From the NCBI RefSeq assembly GCF_000442315.1, contig NZ_KE557323.1:83440-117227 (forward strand): a stretch of DNA of 33,788 bases. The letters are read 5' to 3'. A program made the translations under genes and the position numbers. The stretch comes from Rubellimicrobium thermophilum DSM 16684 (GTDB taxonomy: Bacteria; Pseudomonadota; Alphaproteobacteria; Rhodobacterales; Rhodobacteraceae). Below the pieces are notes generated by a model. The model ran no database searches. It was not told the DNA's origin and saw nothing but the letters and a program-made list of their open reading frames with translations. Of the stretch, positions 1-8,757 are shown piece after piece; position 1 is the first letter of the stretch; every line of letters starts with the position of its first letter.

Positions 1-58
1 TCCGCCGCCGCCGGATACGATGCAACGTGATCGCATTGCGCTCTAGGCTGACGCCTTG

Positions 59-82
59 TCAGTCTCTGGGTCAGTCTCTGGG
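59..82 (-). repeat. 12-bp exact tandem duplication spanning the ATPase stop codon
   Basis: The 12-bp unit tcagtctctggg occurs twice in direct succession (59-70 and 71-82). Read on the minus strand each unit is Pro-Arg-Asp-stop, so the last four codons of the ABC ATPase gene, stop included, are duplicated. The protein ends at the first stop and the second copy supplies a spare in-frame stop. It is probably replication slippage. The remaining bases 1-58 show nothing I can identify. Confidence 0.8.
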
Positions 83-1159
83 AAAGGCGTGAACCGTCTC
101 CGCTGCCCATCGGATCCAGAGCCGGTCGCCCCGTGTCAGGCGTCCCGAGAGCGGATGCATGAAGCCCAGCCGCACCGTGACAGGGGCATTCCACGCCGTC
201 AGAGCGACGACATCCGTGATGTTGCCAAGAAAGGTCACGTCCTGGACGAGGACGGGAAGGCTTGCGCCATCCGGCCCGGGGTCCGGCGAAAGCTCGATCC
301 GTTCGGGCCGGAGCATCAGTTCCGCCCGCTGCCCCGGCCGTCCGGGCGCATGGAGAGGAATGCGGCGCGCGAGAGTCCCGTCCCCGAGGCGCAGATCGGC
401 GCAGCGCCCTTCGACGGCCGCGATCGTTCCGTCGAGGAAGCTGCTGTCGCCGATGAAGTCGGCCACGAAATGCGTGGCCGGGCTGGTATAGAGTTCGGCC
501 CCGGTCCCCACCTGCTCGATGCGACCGGCGTTGAAGATGGCGATGCGGTCGGAAAGCCGCAGGGCCTCCTCCTGGTCGTGGGTCACGTAGAGGATCGTGA
601 CGCCGGTCTCGCGATGGATGCGGCGGATCTCGTACTGGATCTCCTCGCGCAGCTTCTTGTCGAGCGCCGAGAGCGGCTCGTCCATCAGCAGGACGGGCGG
701 GTCATAGACCAGAGCCCGGGCGAGCGCGACGCGCTGCTGCTGCCCGCCCGAGAGGCTCGCAGGCTTGCGCTCCTCGAAGCCGCCGAGCCGCACAAGTTCG
801 AGCGCGCGGCGCACCTTCCGGGTGATCTCGGCCTGCGGCAGGCGACGGACGCGAAGCGGAAAGGCCACGTTTTCTCCCACCGACAGGTGAGGAAAAAGCG
901 TGTAGCGCTGGAACACCATGCCGATGTTGCGCTTGTGAGAGGGCACGCCCAGGATCGACCGGCCCCGCAGCCGGATGTCGCCGGTATCGGGATCCTGGAA
1001 ACCCGCAAGGATGTAGAGGGTCGTGCTCTTGCCCGAGCCGGAGGGCCCGAGGAAGGTCATGAATTCCCCTTCCTTGATGGACAGCTCGACATGTTCGGTC
1101 GCCACGACCGGGCCATAGGTCTTGCGCAGGCCGTTGATGTGCAGAAAGGGAGGGATCAT
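71..1159 (-). CDS. ABC transporter ATP-binding protein, polyamine (PotA) type
   Basis: Predicted 362-aa cytoplasmic ATPase that powers the importer formed with the two permeases and binding protein encoded just upstream. Walker A GPSGSGKST is at residues 38-46, the LSGGQ signature at 136-140 and Walker B (LLMDEP) at about 157-162, followed by a VTHDQEEAL H-loop. The C-terminal third is the TOBE-type regulatory extension usual in PotA/MalK-class ATPases. The start ATG (1157-1159) overlaps the TGA of the preceding permease as ATGA, so translation is probably coupled. It is the last gene of the operon. Polyamine, amine or short peptide-like substrates are typical for this transporter family, but the actual substrate is inferred only from neighbouring enzymes and remains open. 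Confidence 0.93.
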   Translation of the reverse strand: MIPPFLHINGLRKTYGPVVATEHVELSIKEGEFMTFLGPSGSGKSTTLYILAGFQDPDTGDIRLRGRSILGVPSHKRNIGMVFQRYTLFPHLSVGENVAFPLRVRRLPQAEITRKVRRALELVRLGGFEERKPASLSGGQQQRVALARALVYDPPVLLMDEPLSALDKKLREEIQYEIRRIHRETGVTILYVTHDQEEALRLSDRIAIFNAGRIEQVGTGAELYTSPATHFVADFIGDSSFLDGTIAAVEGRCADLRLGDGTLARRIPLHAPGRPGQRAELMLRPERIELSPDPGPDGASLPVLVQDVTFLGNITDVVALTAWNAPVTVRLGFMHPLSGRLTRGDRLWIRWAAETVHAFPRD

Positions 1160-1956
1160 GCGGATCTCCGTCTGCCGAGCCGGTTGGCGAGGATCATCAG
1201 GACAAGGGTCAGTCCCACGAGCAACGTGGAGGCGGCGGCAATGACGGGCGTCAGGTCCTGCCGCAACGTGGTGTAGACCTTCACCGGAAGGGTCTGCAGC
1301 ATCGGGCTTGCCATGAAGATGGCCAGGACGACCTCATCCCAGGATGCCAGGAAGGAGAAGATCGCCGCGGCGAAAAGCCCGTGGGAGATGGCCGGAAAGG
1401 TGACGCGCCAGCGTGCCTCCCAGGGCGAGGCGCCGCAGAGGATGGCCGCCTGTTCGATGGCGGGATCGAAACCTTCGAGCGCGTTGGTGATGGCGATGAT
1501 CGAGAAGGGCAGTGCGATCACCAGATGGGCGATCACGAAGCCTGCAAAGCTCCCGTCAAGACCCAGCCGCAGAAAGAGGATGTAGAGCGCGACCGCCAGG
1601 ATCACGACCGGCAGGATCATCGGCATGAGGAAGATGGCACGCAGAAGCTCGCGCCCCCGGAAGCGTCCCCGGACAAGGGCAATGGAGGCCAGAAGGCCCA
1701 GCACGACCGACAGGACGGTCACGGACAGGGCAATCCTGGCCGAGGTCCAGGCCGCCTCGAACCAGCGGGGATCGGCGAAGAGATCCCGGTACCAGTCCAG
1801 TGTCCATCCCGGCGGGGGGAAGATCAGCCAGCGCGAGTCACCGAAGGAGAGGGCGACGATGAACAGGATGGGCAGGATGAGGAACAGCGCCACCAGGATG
1901 CAGAGGGTGATCAGCACCCATTTCAGGATCCCGAGCTTTCCGAAGTCCAGGAGCAT
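1156..1956 (-). CDS. ABC transporter permease, PotC type
   Basis: Predicted 266-aa inner-membrane permease subunit. It starts with a hydrophobic segment at about residues 12-38, has several further membrane spans, and carries the EAA coupling loop in the form EQAAILCGASPWEARWRVTFP, through which the ATPase docks. The length and layout match PotC/YdcV-type permeases. The ATG at 1954-1956 overlaps the TGA of the PotB-like gene (1956-1958), and its own TGA overlaps the ATPase start. This is the standard tightly coupled order permease-permease-ATPase. The frame stays open upstream of this start, but that extension is antisense-like noise over the PotB-like gene and is not part of the protein. Confidence 0.92.
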   Translation of the reverse strand: MLLDFGKLGILKWVLITLCILVALFLILPILFIVALSFGDSRWLIFPPPGWTLDWYRDLFADPRWFEAAWTSARIALSVTVLSVVLGLLASIALVRGRFRGRELLRAIFLMPMILPVVILAVALYILFLRLGLDGSFAGFVIAHLVIALPFSIIAITNALEGFDPAIEQAAILCGASPWEARWRVTFPAISHGLFAAAIFSFLASWDEVVLAIFMASPMLQTLPVKVYTTLRQDLTPVIAAASTLLVGLTLVLMILANRLGRRRSA

Positions 1957-2876
1957 CAGCGCATCCCCTCGGGCCGGCCGAGCAGGCGGATCTGCATGGC
2001 GTAGAGCAGCAGCGTGACGGCAAGCAGCACGAAGGCGGCGGCAGCGCCGAGGCCCCAGTTGGTCAGGCTCTGGACCTGCTGCGCGACCAGTTGGCCCATC
2101 ATCATGTTGGAGGTTCCGCCCAGCAGGGCAGGGGTGACGAAGTAACCGAGCGACATCACGAAGACCATGAGCCCGCCCGCGGCGAGGCCCGGCGCCGCGA
2201 GCGGCAACAGGATGCGGCGAAACGCCTGCCCCCTGGTGGCCCCGCAGAGGGAGGCGGCCTGGAGGATCATGGGGTCGATCTTCCGGATCACTCCGGTCAG
2301 GGGCAGGATCATGAAGGGCAGCATGATGTAGACCATGCCGATGGTGACGCCCACAAGGTTGTTCACGAGGCGCAGCGGCTCGTCGATGATCCCCAGCGCC
2401 TGGAGCATCCGGTTGATGACGCCTGTCTGCTGAAGAAGCACCATCCACGCATAGGTCCGCGCGAGGAGATTGGTCCACATCGAGAGGACGATGATCCCGA
2501 AGAGCAGGGCCGACCATCGGGGTGGCATGATGGCCAGCGCCCAGGCGACCGGGAAGGCGAGGAGGGCCGTGACAGCGGTCACGACCCCTCCCACGATGAA
2601 GGTGTTCAGGAGAATGCGGAGATAGGTCGGCCCTCCGAACAGCGCGGCATAGTTCTGGAATCCCGGCTGCGGCTCGGTGACCGATCGGGCCAGGAAGAGC
2701 ACAACCGGAAGGGCGAAGAAGGCCAGGAGCAGCACCAGCGCCGGCAGAGCGAGAGCGAGCCCGCTCGGCCGGCGCCGGAGCGCCGGGACAGTCGCCGATC
2801 CGGCATGCCCGGCGGCGGGCCCGACCCCCCCGGATGCCGCGTGGACCGGGGATTCCGTCGTCACTCGGCTTGCCAT
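1956..2876 (-). CDS. ABC transporter permease, PotB type
   Basis: Predicted membrane permease of about 306 aa. After a variable Ala/Gly/Arg-rich N-terminus comes a first membrane span (about residues 37-60, ALALPALVLLLAFFALPVV), a periplasmic loop, then the usual six-span core with an EAA-like loop (QAASLCGATRGQAFRRILLP). It pairs with the PotC-like protein to form the channel. The start is uncertain: ATG at 2876 gives a 16-bp overlap with the binding-protein gene, while GTG at 2864 forms a GTGA overlap with the binding-protein TGA (2861-2863), the arrangement used elsewhere in this operon. No convincing ribosome-binding site separates the two choices. Confidence 0.9.
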   Translation of the reverse strand: MASRVTTESPVHAASGGVGPAAGHAGSATVPALRRRPSGLALALPALVLLLAFFALPVVLFLARSVTEPQPGFQNYAALFGGPTYLRILLNTFIVGGVVTAVTALLAFPVAWALAIMPPRWSALLFGIIVLSMWTNLLARTYAWMVLLQQTGVINRMLQALGIIDEPLRLVNNLVGVTIGMVYIMLPFMILPLTGVIRKIDPMILQAASLCGATRGQAFRRILLPLAAPGLAAGGLMVFVMSLGYFVTPALLGGTSNMMMGQLVAQQVQSLTNWGLGAAAAFVLLAVTLLLYAMQIRLLGRPEGMR

Positions 2877-3871
2877 GCGTACCAGCGCGCTGCGATCTCG
2901 TCGCGGTGCTCGCCCCAATAGGCCAGGTCCGCATTGATCTGCATGGCGGTCTGCATGTCGGGCAGGGTTGCCCGGATGGCCGGGTCCATCAGATCGGGCG
3001 AGCGGAGGTTGATGGGGGCATAGCCGGTGAGAGCGGCAAATTCGGCTTGCGCTTCAGGGCTTGTGGCATGGGCGATGAACTGCATCGCCGCCTCCCTGTT
3101 GGGGGCCCCCTTCGGCACCACGAGGGCGTCGGCAGCGGTGATGTTCTGCTCCCAGACGATGCCCACATCCAGTCCGTCGGCCTGGATGGCCGCAAGCCGC
3201 CCGTTCCAGAAGAGGCCGATCGGTGCCTCGCCTGACGCGAGGAGCTGCTGCGACTGCGCGCCGCCGGACCACCAGATGATCTCGTCCTTGATGGTGTCCA
3301 GCTTGGCGAAGGCGCGATCAAGGTCGAGCGGATAGAGATCGTCGGGTGCAACCCCGTCGGCCAGGAGAGCCGCCTCGATCACGCCGGGCGCAGCCCACTG
3401 GTAGAAGGTGCGCTTGCCGGGAAACCGTTCCGTGTCGAAGAGATCGGCCAGAGATGCGGGCCGTGCATCCGGGAAATTGGCCGGATTGTAGCCCAGCACG
3501 AAGGAAAAGTAGAAGCTGCCGACCGCGCAGTCGGAGACGAAGCGGGGATCCAGATCCCTGCGGTCGATCACGGAGAAGTCGAGCGGCTCCAGAAGGCCCT
3601 GGCCACAGGCCTGCAGGGCGTAATCATATTCGACATCGACCACGTCCCAGGTCACGCGGCCAGCCTCGACCATCGCCCTGAGCTTGCCGTAGTCGGTCGG
3701 GCCATCCTGGACGACCGCGATCCCGGTCGCCTCCGTGAAGGGCGTGGCCCAGGCTTTGGTCTGGGCATCCTGTGTGGTGCCCCCCCAGCTGGTGAACACC
3801 ATCCCCTGAGCGCCTGCTCCGGTGGCAACCAGCGCCAGAGCGACGGCGGCCGTCAAACCGTACCCTTTCAT
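2861..3871 (-). CDS. Extracellular solute-binding protein, PotD/polyamine-like
   Basis: Predicted 336-aa periplasmic binding protein that delivers substrate to the PotB/PotC-like permeases. Residues 1-21 form a Sec signal peptide (MKGYGLTAAVALALVATGAGA) followed by the typical opening GMVFTSWGGTTQDAQTKAW of the PotD-like family (SBP_bac_8 type). Two cysteines in the mature protein (ALQACGQG and FVSDCAVG) could form a disulfide. The start at 3871 is supported by a strong AAGGAGG ribosome-binding site seven to eight bases upstream. It lies 38 bp after the aldehyde dehydrogenase gene. Family relatives bind putrescine, spermidine, opines and other amines. The ligand here is unknown. Confidence 0.92.
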   Translation of the reverse strand: MKGYGLTAAVALALVATGAGAQGMVFTSWGGTTQDAQTKAWATPFTEATGIAVVQDGPTDYGKLRAMVEAGRVTWDVVDVEYDYALQACGQGLLEPLDFSVIDRRDLDPRFVSDCAVGSFYFSFVLGYNPANFPDARPASLADLFDTERFPGKRTFYQWAAPGVIEAALLADGVAPDDLYPLDLDRAFAKLDTIKDEIIWWSGGAQSQQLLASGEAPIGLFWNGRLAAIQADGLDVGIVWEQNITAADALVVPKGAPNREAAMQFIAHATSPEAQAEFAALTGYAPINLRSPDLMDPAIRATLPDMQTAMQINADLAYWGEHRDEIAARWYAWQAE

Positions 3872-3909
3872 GTGTGGCCCCTCCTTGTTGTCTCTCATCG
3901 CGTCCTGGG

Positions 3910-5376
3910 TCAGCGCATCACGAACGGATCCGGGATGGGATCGTCCGAGATGCGCAGCCAGACCGTCTTGATGGTGGTGTAGTCGAGCGCCGCCGCGAGC
4001 CCGCCTTCCCGTCCATGGCCGGACAGGCCATGTCCGCCGAAGGGGGCAATGGGCGAAATGGCGCGATAGGTGTTCACCCAGACCACGCCCGCGCGCAGCC
4101 GCCGCACCAAGCGATGCGCACGGGTCAGGTTCGTGGTGAAGATTCCGGCGGCGAAGCCGTAGGGGGAGCCATTGGCGAGATGGACCGCGTGATCCTCGTC
4201 GTCGAAGGCCTGAACGGACAGGACGGGTCCGAAGATCTCGGTCCCGAGGCATGGCGCCTGCGGGGCCTCGGTGCAGTCGAGGATGGTCGGCTGCACGAAG
4301 AAGCCCGGTCCCTCCCATGTCCCGCCGCCGGTCACGAGGCGGGCTCCTGCCGCAACGGAGGCTCTGATCACATCCACCATGCGGTCGCGCTGCCGGCGTG
4401 TACAGAGCGGGCCCATCTCGGTGGACATCTCGTGCGGCGCCCCCACGCGGATCGCCTCGGCCTTCAGCCGCAGCTTGTCGAGGAACGCATCCCGGACCCT
4501 GCGCTCCACGAGCAGGCGCGAGCCCGCGACGCAGCTTTGTCCCGTGGCCGCGAAGATGCCCGAAACCTGGGCGTTGGCCGCGCTGTCCAGATCGGCGTCG
4601 GCGAAGACCAGAAAGGGCGACTTGCCGCCGAGCTCGAGCGAGGTGCTGGCCAGGTTTTCGGCCGAGTTCCGCACCACCGCCCGTGCGGTTTCGGGCCCGC
4701 CGGTGAAGGCGACATGATTGACAAGCGGATGCGTGGTCAGGGCCACTCCGCAGGTCGGGCCAAAGCCCGTCAGGATGTTGACAACCCCCGGAGGGAAGCC
4801 CGCCTCATGGACCAGGCGCGCGAACGCCAGAAGTGGCGCGGGCCCGTCCTCGGAGGCCTTGAGCACCACCGTGCAGCCAGCCGCCAGCGCCGGACCAAGC
4901 TTGACTGCCGAGAGGAAGAGCTGGCTGTTCCAGGGCACGATGGCCGCTACCACGCCCACCGGCTCGCGCCGCAGCCAGACCTCCATGTCCGGCTTGTCGA
5001 TGGGGAGGTGAGCCCCCTCGATCTTGTCGGCAAGGCCCGCGTAGTAGCGGTAGTATTCCGCGACATAGGCGATCTGGGCCGAGGTCTCGCGGATGATCTT
5101 GCCGGTATCCCGCGTCTCGAGCTGCGCCAGCCGGGGCGCCGCTGTCTGGACGAGGTCCGCCAGCCGCAGGAGCAGCCTGCCCCGCGCAGTGGCCGTCAAT
5201 CCCGCCCATTCGGATGCGTGAAAGGCCCGGTGGGCGGCGCGGACGGCGCGATCCACGTCTTCCGCGCGCGCTTCGGGCATCAGCGCCCAAGGCTCTCCGG
5301 TCGCGGGGTCGAGGCTCTCGAAGCTGGCGGAGCCGTCCTCGAAACGCCCGTCGATATAGTGCTGGAACCGCTCCAT
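3910..5376 (-). CDS. NAD(P)-dependent aldehyde dehydrogenase
   Basis: Predicted 488-aa soluble aldehyde dehydrogenase, oxidising an aldehyde to the carboxylate with NAD(P)+. The full family length is present. The substrate-positioning PWN is at residues 148-150, the general-base glutamate E248 lies in SLELGGKSP, and the nucleophile C282 lies in GQSCVAGSRLL. The sequence resembles betaine-aldehyde/aminoaldehyde-type ALDHs more than CoA-acylating ones. The gene starts three bases after the stop of the luciferase-like monooxygenase gene and has no obvious ribosome-binding site, so it is likely translated by coupling. In context it probably oxidises an aldehyde released by the monooxygenase and hydrolase steps. 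The specific aldehyde cannot be read from the sequence. Confidence 0.95.
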   Translation of the reverse strand: MERFQHYIDGRFEDGSASFESLDPATGEPWALMPEARAEDVDRAVRAAHRAFHASEWAGLTATARGRLLLRLADLVQTAAPRLAQLETRDTGKIIRETSAQIAYVAEYYRYYAGLADKIEGAHLPIDKPDMEVWLRREPVGVVAAIVPWNSQLFLSAVKLGPALAAGCTVVLKASEDGPAPLLAFARLVHEAGFPPGVVNILTGFGPTCGVALTTHPLVNHVAFTGGPETARAVVRNSAENLASTSLELGGKSPFLVFADADLDSAANAQVSGIFAATGQSCVAGSRLLVERRVRDAFLDKLRLKAEAIRVGAPHEMSTEMGPLCTRRQRDRMVDVIRASVAAGARLVTGGGTWEGPGFFVQPTILDCTEAPQAPCLGTEIFGPVLSVQAFDDEDHAVHLANGSPYGFAAGIFTTNLTRAHRLVRRLRAGVVWVNTYRAISPIAPFGGHGLSGHGREGGLAAALDYTTIKTVWLRISDDPIPDPFVMR

Positions 5377-5379
5377 CTG

Positions 5380-6417
5380 TCAGGCGAAGGCCGGCATGAC
5401 ATCATCGAGGAAACGCCGGAGCGAATCCCGCTTACGCTCGAAGCTCATCCCGCTGTCGATCCAGAGGGAGAACTCGTCGTAGCCCATGGCCTCGTAGGCC
5501 TTGATGCGCTCGATGACCTCGGGTGCTTCTCCCACGATGTTGTTCTTCCGCATGGCGGCGGGACTGTAGAAGGGGTGCGCCGCGATCTCCTCCTCGGTCA
5601 GCTCCTGGATGAGACCTTGCCGGATGGGGCGCTCATTCCTGAACCAGGCGCCGAAATAGTTGTAGAATCTGTTCAGTTCCTCCGCGCCCCGGTCTGCGTC
5701 GGCCTCGCTTTCGGCGACGTAGGTGTGGCGCAGGACCATGATCCTGGGACGGGGCTTCTCGGGAAACTTGGCGCAGGCGGCGTTGAAGCGGGCCATCAGG
5801 CTCTCGACCTCCTCGTCGCCCAGATGCAGCGGCGTCACCTGCACGTTGCATCCCTGGGAGACCGCGAATTCATGGCTGTTGGGATCGCGGGCCGCCACCC
5901 AGATCGGCGGGTGCGGCGTCTGAAGCGGCTGGGGGGCGGAGGTCGTGGCGGGAAACTTCCAGTATTCCCCATCATGGGCATAGTCCCCGGCCCAGAGCGC
6001 CTTCACGGCCGGGATGAGCTCACGCATCCTCTGGCCGGCCGTCCAGGCGTCGAGGCCAGGGCAGAGCCGTTCATACTCGAAGGAATAGGCCCCGCGCGCG
6101 ATGCCCAGCTCCAGCCGTCCCCCCGTGATGATATCGGTCATGGCCGCCTCGCCGGCCAGGCGGATGGGGTGCCAGAACGGGGCGATCACCGTGCCGGTGC
6201 CGAGGCGAACGTTCTTCGTGCGCCGTGCCAGGTCCACGAGGTTCAGGAACGGGTTCGGCGCGATGGTGAAGTTCATGCCGTGATGCTCGCCCGTCCAGAT
6301 GGCATGCATCCCGCCCCGGTCGGCCATTTCGCAGAGTTCGATCATCTCGTCGTAGAGCCGCTTCTGCGGCACATCGGCGGAGACGCGCTCCATGTGGATG
6401 AAGAGCGAGAACTTCAT
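5380..6417 (-). CDS. LLM-class flavin-dependent monooxygenase
   Basis: Predicted 345-aa luciferase-like (TIM-barrel) monooxygenase using reduced flavin supplied by a separate reductase. It opens MKFSLFIHMERV, contains the family segment WTGEHHGMNFTIAPNP (about residues 41-56), and continues with TGTVIAPFWHPIRLAGEAAM and a GRLELGIARGAY stretch that matches the flavin-phosphate side of the barrel. The start ATG (6415-6417) overlaps the reductase TGA as ATGA. The neighbouring flavin reductase makes a two-component monooxygenase system very likely. Family members attack alkanesulfonates, amines, aminopolycarboxylates and N-heterocycles. Which of these applies here is not decided by the sequence. 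Confidence 0.93.
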   Translation of the reverse strand: MKFSLFIHMERVSADVPQKRLYDEMIELCEMADRGGMHAIWTGEHHGMNFTIAPNPFLNLVDLARRTKNVRLGTGTVIAPFWHPIRLAGEAAMTDIITGGRLELGIARGAYSFEYERLCPGLDAWTAGQRMRELIPAVKALWAGDYAHDGEYWKFPATTSAPQPLQTPHPPIWVAARDPNSHEFAVSQGCNVQVTPLHLGDEEVESLMARFNAACAKFPEKPRPRIMVLRHTYVAESEADADRGAEELNRFYNYFGAWFRNERPIRQGLIQELTEEEIAAHPFYSPAAMRKNNIVGEAPEVIERIKAYEAMGYDEFSLWIDSGMSFERKRDSLRRFLDDVMPAFA

Positions 6418-7337
6418 GGCCTGCTTCCCTTGGTGAGGCGATAGACTTCGCCCGCGTCCTGGTTTCCGGAGTAGATGCCGTGGTTGCCGAGACGGTTTTC
6501 CTCCGAAAGCCGCTCGAGCATGGACCGCATGGCGGGATCGCTCACATCGGCGAGGCCGGCGGGTGAGAGGTCCACGAAGCCTGCCCCGCGGACAGGCTGG
6601 CCACAGGTGGCCGGGCAGAGATAGGCGAGATGCTGGAGCCCGCGCCGAACGTCCTCGTAGACGGCGTAGATGAGACCAGGCTCTGCCGCGATACCGGTCG
6701 AGGCGATGAGCGTGCGCAGCGTGGCACTGGCCCCTTCGGGGCCTACGCGGGACGACGGCAGGACCAGGCCGCCCTGCCCGTCGTCCACCAGAAGCACCTG
6801 CCCCGCCTTCTCGATGATCGCGATCACCAGGACAGCCGGACCCGTGCCGATGGCATCCGCGGTGCGCACGGGGGTGAAATAACCGCCCCGATAGTAGCCG
6901 AGGCCGGGCAGACTTCCTGCCTCGAAGGCCTCGACATGACCCAGCAGGATGGCATGGTCGCCCGCCTCGATGACTTGGTGCATCCTGCAGTCGAACCAGG
7001 CCGAAACCCCCTCCAGCACGGGGAACCCATGCGGGCCGAGCCGCCACGACACCGTGGCGAAGCGATCCGGGACAGGGCGGGCGAAGGTGTTGGAGACCTC
7101 CTTCTGGCCTTCGGACAGCACATTCACGGCAAAGCCGCGGGCGTCGTGGAACGCGTCATAGTTCCGCGAGGATCGGGCGATGGAGACCAGAAGGAGCGGC
7201 GGCTCAAGCGATACCGAAGAGAAGGAGTTGGCGGTGAAACCCAGGGGGTTCCCCTGGGTGTCCAGTGTCGTGACGACCGTGACACCGGTCATGAAGGTTC
7301 CGAAGGCGTCCCGCAGGAGGCGGCGCTGATCGATCAT
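6414..7337 (-). CDS. Flavin reductase with extra C-terminal Nudix-like domain
   Basis: Predicted 307-aa protein. Residues 1 to about 165 are a flavin-reductase split-barrel domain (RLLRDAFGTFMTGVTVVTT, then GFTANSFSSVSLEPPLLLV and FAVNVLSE), which would supply reduced FMN or FAD to the adjacent monooxygenase. Stand-alone reductases of this family end about here. The extra 140 residues (VLVIAIIEKAGQVLLVDD onwards) look like a Nudix-fold domain, but I do not see an intact GX5EX7REUXEEXGU Nudix box, so it may be non-catalytic. The start at 7337 gives an ATGA overlap with the end of the alpha/beta hydrolase frame. A longer open frame upstream lies over that gene and is not used. Confidence 0.88.
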   Translation of the reverse strand: MIDQRRLLRDAFGTFMTGVTVVTTLDTQGNPLGFTANSFSSVSLEPPLLLVSIARSSRNYDAFHDARGFAVNVLSEGQKEVSNTFARPVPDRFATVSWRLGPHGFPVLEGVSAWFDCRMHQVIEAGDHAILLGHVEAFEAGSLPGLGYYRGGYFTPVRTADAIGTGPAVLVIAIIEKAGQVLLVDDGQGGLVLPSSRVGPEGASATLRTLIASTGIAAEPGLIYAVYEDVRRGLQHLAYLCPATCGQPVRGAGFVDLSPAGLADVSDPAMRSMLERLSEENRLGNHGIYSGNQDAGEVYRLTKGSRP

Positions 7338-8154
7338 TCGGCCCGGTCCTTCTGCAGGGCGACGCTCACGGGCGTCGCCAGCCAGTCCTGCATCGCCTCG
7401 GTCACGGCGTCGGGGGCCGTCAGGTTGACCATGTGCCGATGCCCTCGATGAGGCGAAGCCGCGCATGCGGCGCGGCCCCGGCCATGGCCCGCGCCATGGC
7501 GGGCGTGGAGTTCGGGTCCAGGGCGCCCGTCAGCACGAGCACCGGCACGGCGATTCCGCACCAGCGGTCGGCATAGATGGCGTCGCCCTCCGCAAAGGCG
7601 CGGTAGGCTGTCGCATAGGCCCCCACATCCATGCCGCCGAGCCAGCCGGCGACCTTGGCGCGCGCTTCGGCTTCGGTGGCGCTGCTGTCGAACCAGCGCG
7701 ACAGCGGACCCTCGATGTCCAGCCGCCCGCCCGCAATCTCCTCGGCCCTTGCACGCACGGCGGCGCGGGCGTCGGGAGACCGCCGGAAGACTGCGTTCAT
7801 CACGGCGAGCCGGCGGACGAGAGCGGGGTGCTCCACCGCGACGCCGGCCGCCACCAGGGCGCCCATGGAATGCCCCGCGAGGTTGACGGGGCCGCAGTCC
7901 AGGGCCCGCAGGACGGAGGCCATCCAGGCCACGAAATCGGGCAGCCGTGAATCCGGCGCGATCGGGCTCGATCCGCCATGGCCGGGCATGTCCACGGCCA
8001 GGACCCGGTGAGTCCGTGACAGGGCGGCGATCTGCGGTGCCCAGGCCTCTGCGCGCAGTCCCACGCCGTGGATCAGGACCACCGGCTCGCCTTGCCCGGC
8101 ATCGATAAGACAGACGCGGGCGCCTTCAGACAGCGGCAGGATTCGCGGCGTCAT
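7334..8154 (-). CDS. Alpha/beta hydrolase (frameshifted as sequenced)
   Basis: Predicted alpha/beta-fold hydrolase, about 273 aa if repaired. It has the oxyanion HGVG (residues 29-32), nucleophile S96 in GHSMG and acid D213 in GALDP. Near the end the frame breaks: as sequenced it reads EGIGTWST-stop, whereas the next frame continues HMVNLTAPDAVTEAM to a TGA at 7334. Adding one G near 7435 restores EGIGHMVNLTAP, where H241 is the catalytic histidine. The repaired end gives an ATGA overlap with the flavin reductase gene, matching the operon style. As written the protein would be 244 aa and lack its catalytic His. It starts inside the end of the DUF1185 gene (29-bp overlap) behind an AAGGA site. 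Confidence 0.85.
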
Positions 8155-8728
8155 GCCCGAGTTCCTTCAGGTCCTCATAGCGGTCGCCGATGCGATGATG
8201 CGGCCGTCCTCCGATCGAGGCTCCGAGCGCCACGACGATCTCGTCCGCCGCGGGCGCGTCGGGGATCGCGAACTGGATGGTGAGGTAATGCGAGCGCCGT
8301 CCCTCATCGTTCTTGTCCATGAGCGGGATCATGATCGGCGCGTTGGCCGGCCCACGCGTGTTGCAGAAGGCCAGGTAGGACTTGGCCCCGACCGCCTTCC
8401 GGTAATGGTTGCCGAAGCGCAGCGTGTGGATGAGCGCCGATGCGTGTTCCACCTCGCCGCCGAGCCCGACCACAGCCGATTTTCCGTAGCCCTCGACCGC
8501 CGCACCCGAGCCGGCGCGCTCGATGATCATTCCTGTCAGCAGCGCTCCCAGTTCGGGGGCGATGGCGTGGATTTCGGGACGAAGATCCTCGACGAAGCCC
8601 CGATCCGCCCAGGGGTTGCGGAGAACCGCCGCCGCCGCGATCAGCACCAGGGGTCTGGGCGCCGGACGCCCGCCTTCGATCAGTGTTGTCTCGACATGCA
8701 GAAGGGTCTTGCGGATCGCGGCTGGCAT
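8126..8728 (-). CDS. DUF1185 'amino acid synthesis' family protein
   Basis: Predicted 200-aa soluble protein matching the DUF1185/'amino acid synthesis' family (PF06684), whose biochemical role is not settled. Recognisable stretches are MPAAIRKTLLHVETTLIEGG, NPWADRGFVEDLRPEIHAIA, and the Gly-rich GYGKSAVVGLGGEVEHASAL, followed by RSHYLTIQFAIPDAPAADEI. I chose ATG 8728 because AGGGAGA lies about 11 bases upstream and the length fits the family. ATG 8770 would run through the operator palindrome. It is the first gene of the operon and overlaps the hydrolase gene. Members often accompany luciferase-like monooxygenases, which suggests a catabolic rather than biosynthetic job here (inference). Confidence 0.88.
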   Translation of the reverse strand: MPAAIRKTLLHVETTLIEGGRPAPRPLVLIAAAAVLRNPWADRGFVEDLRPEIHAIAPELGALLTGMIIERAGSGAAVEGYGKSAVVGLGGEVEHASALIHTLRFGNHYRKAVGAKSYLAFCNTRGPANAPIMIPLMDKNDEGRRSHYLTIQFAIPDAPAADEIVVALGASIGGRPHHRIGDRYEDLKELGHDAANPAAV

Positions 8729-8757
8729 CGTGAGTCGGGTCTCCCTGGCTGCCTTAC

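Noticed and set aside
3874..6444. 856-codon open frame on the plus strand opposite the ALDH and LLM genes
   Set aside because: It is the antisense shadow of two well-supported minus-strand genes; the composition is Gly/Arg/His-rich without domains. GC bias at third positions removes stops on the opposite strand.
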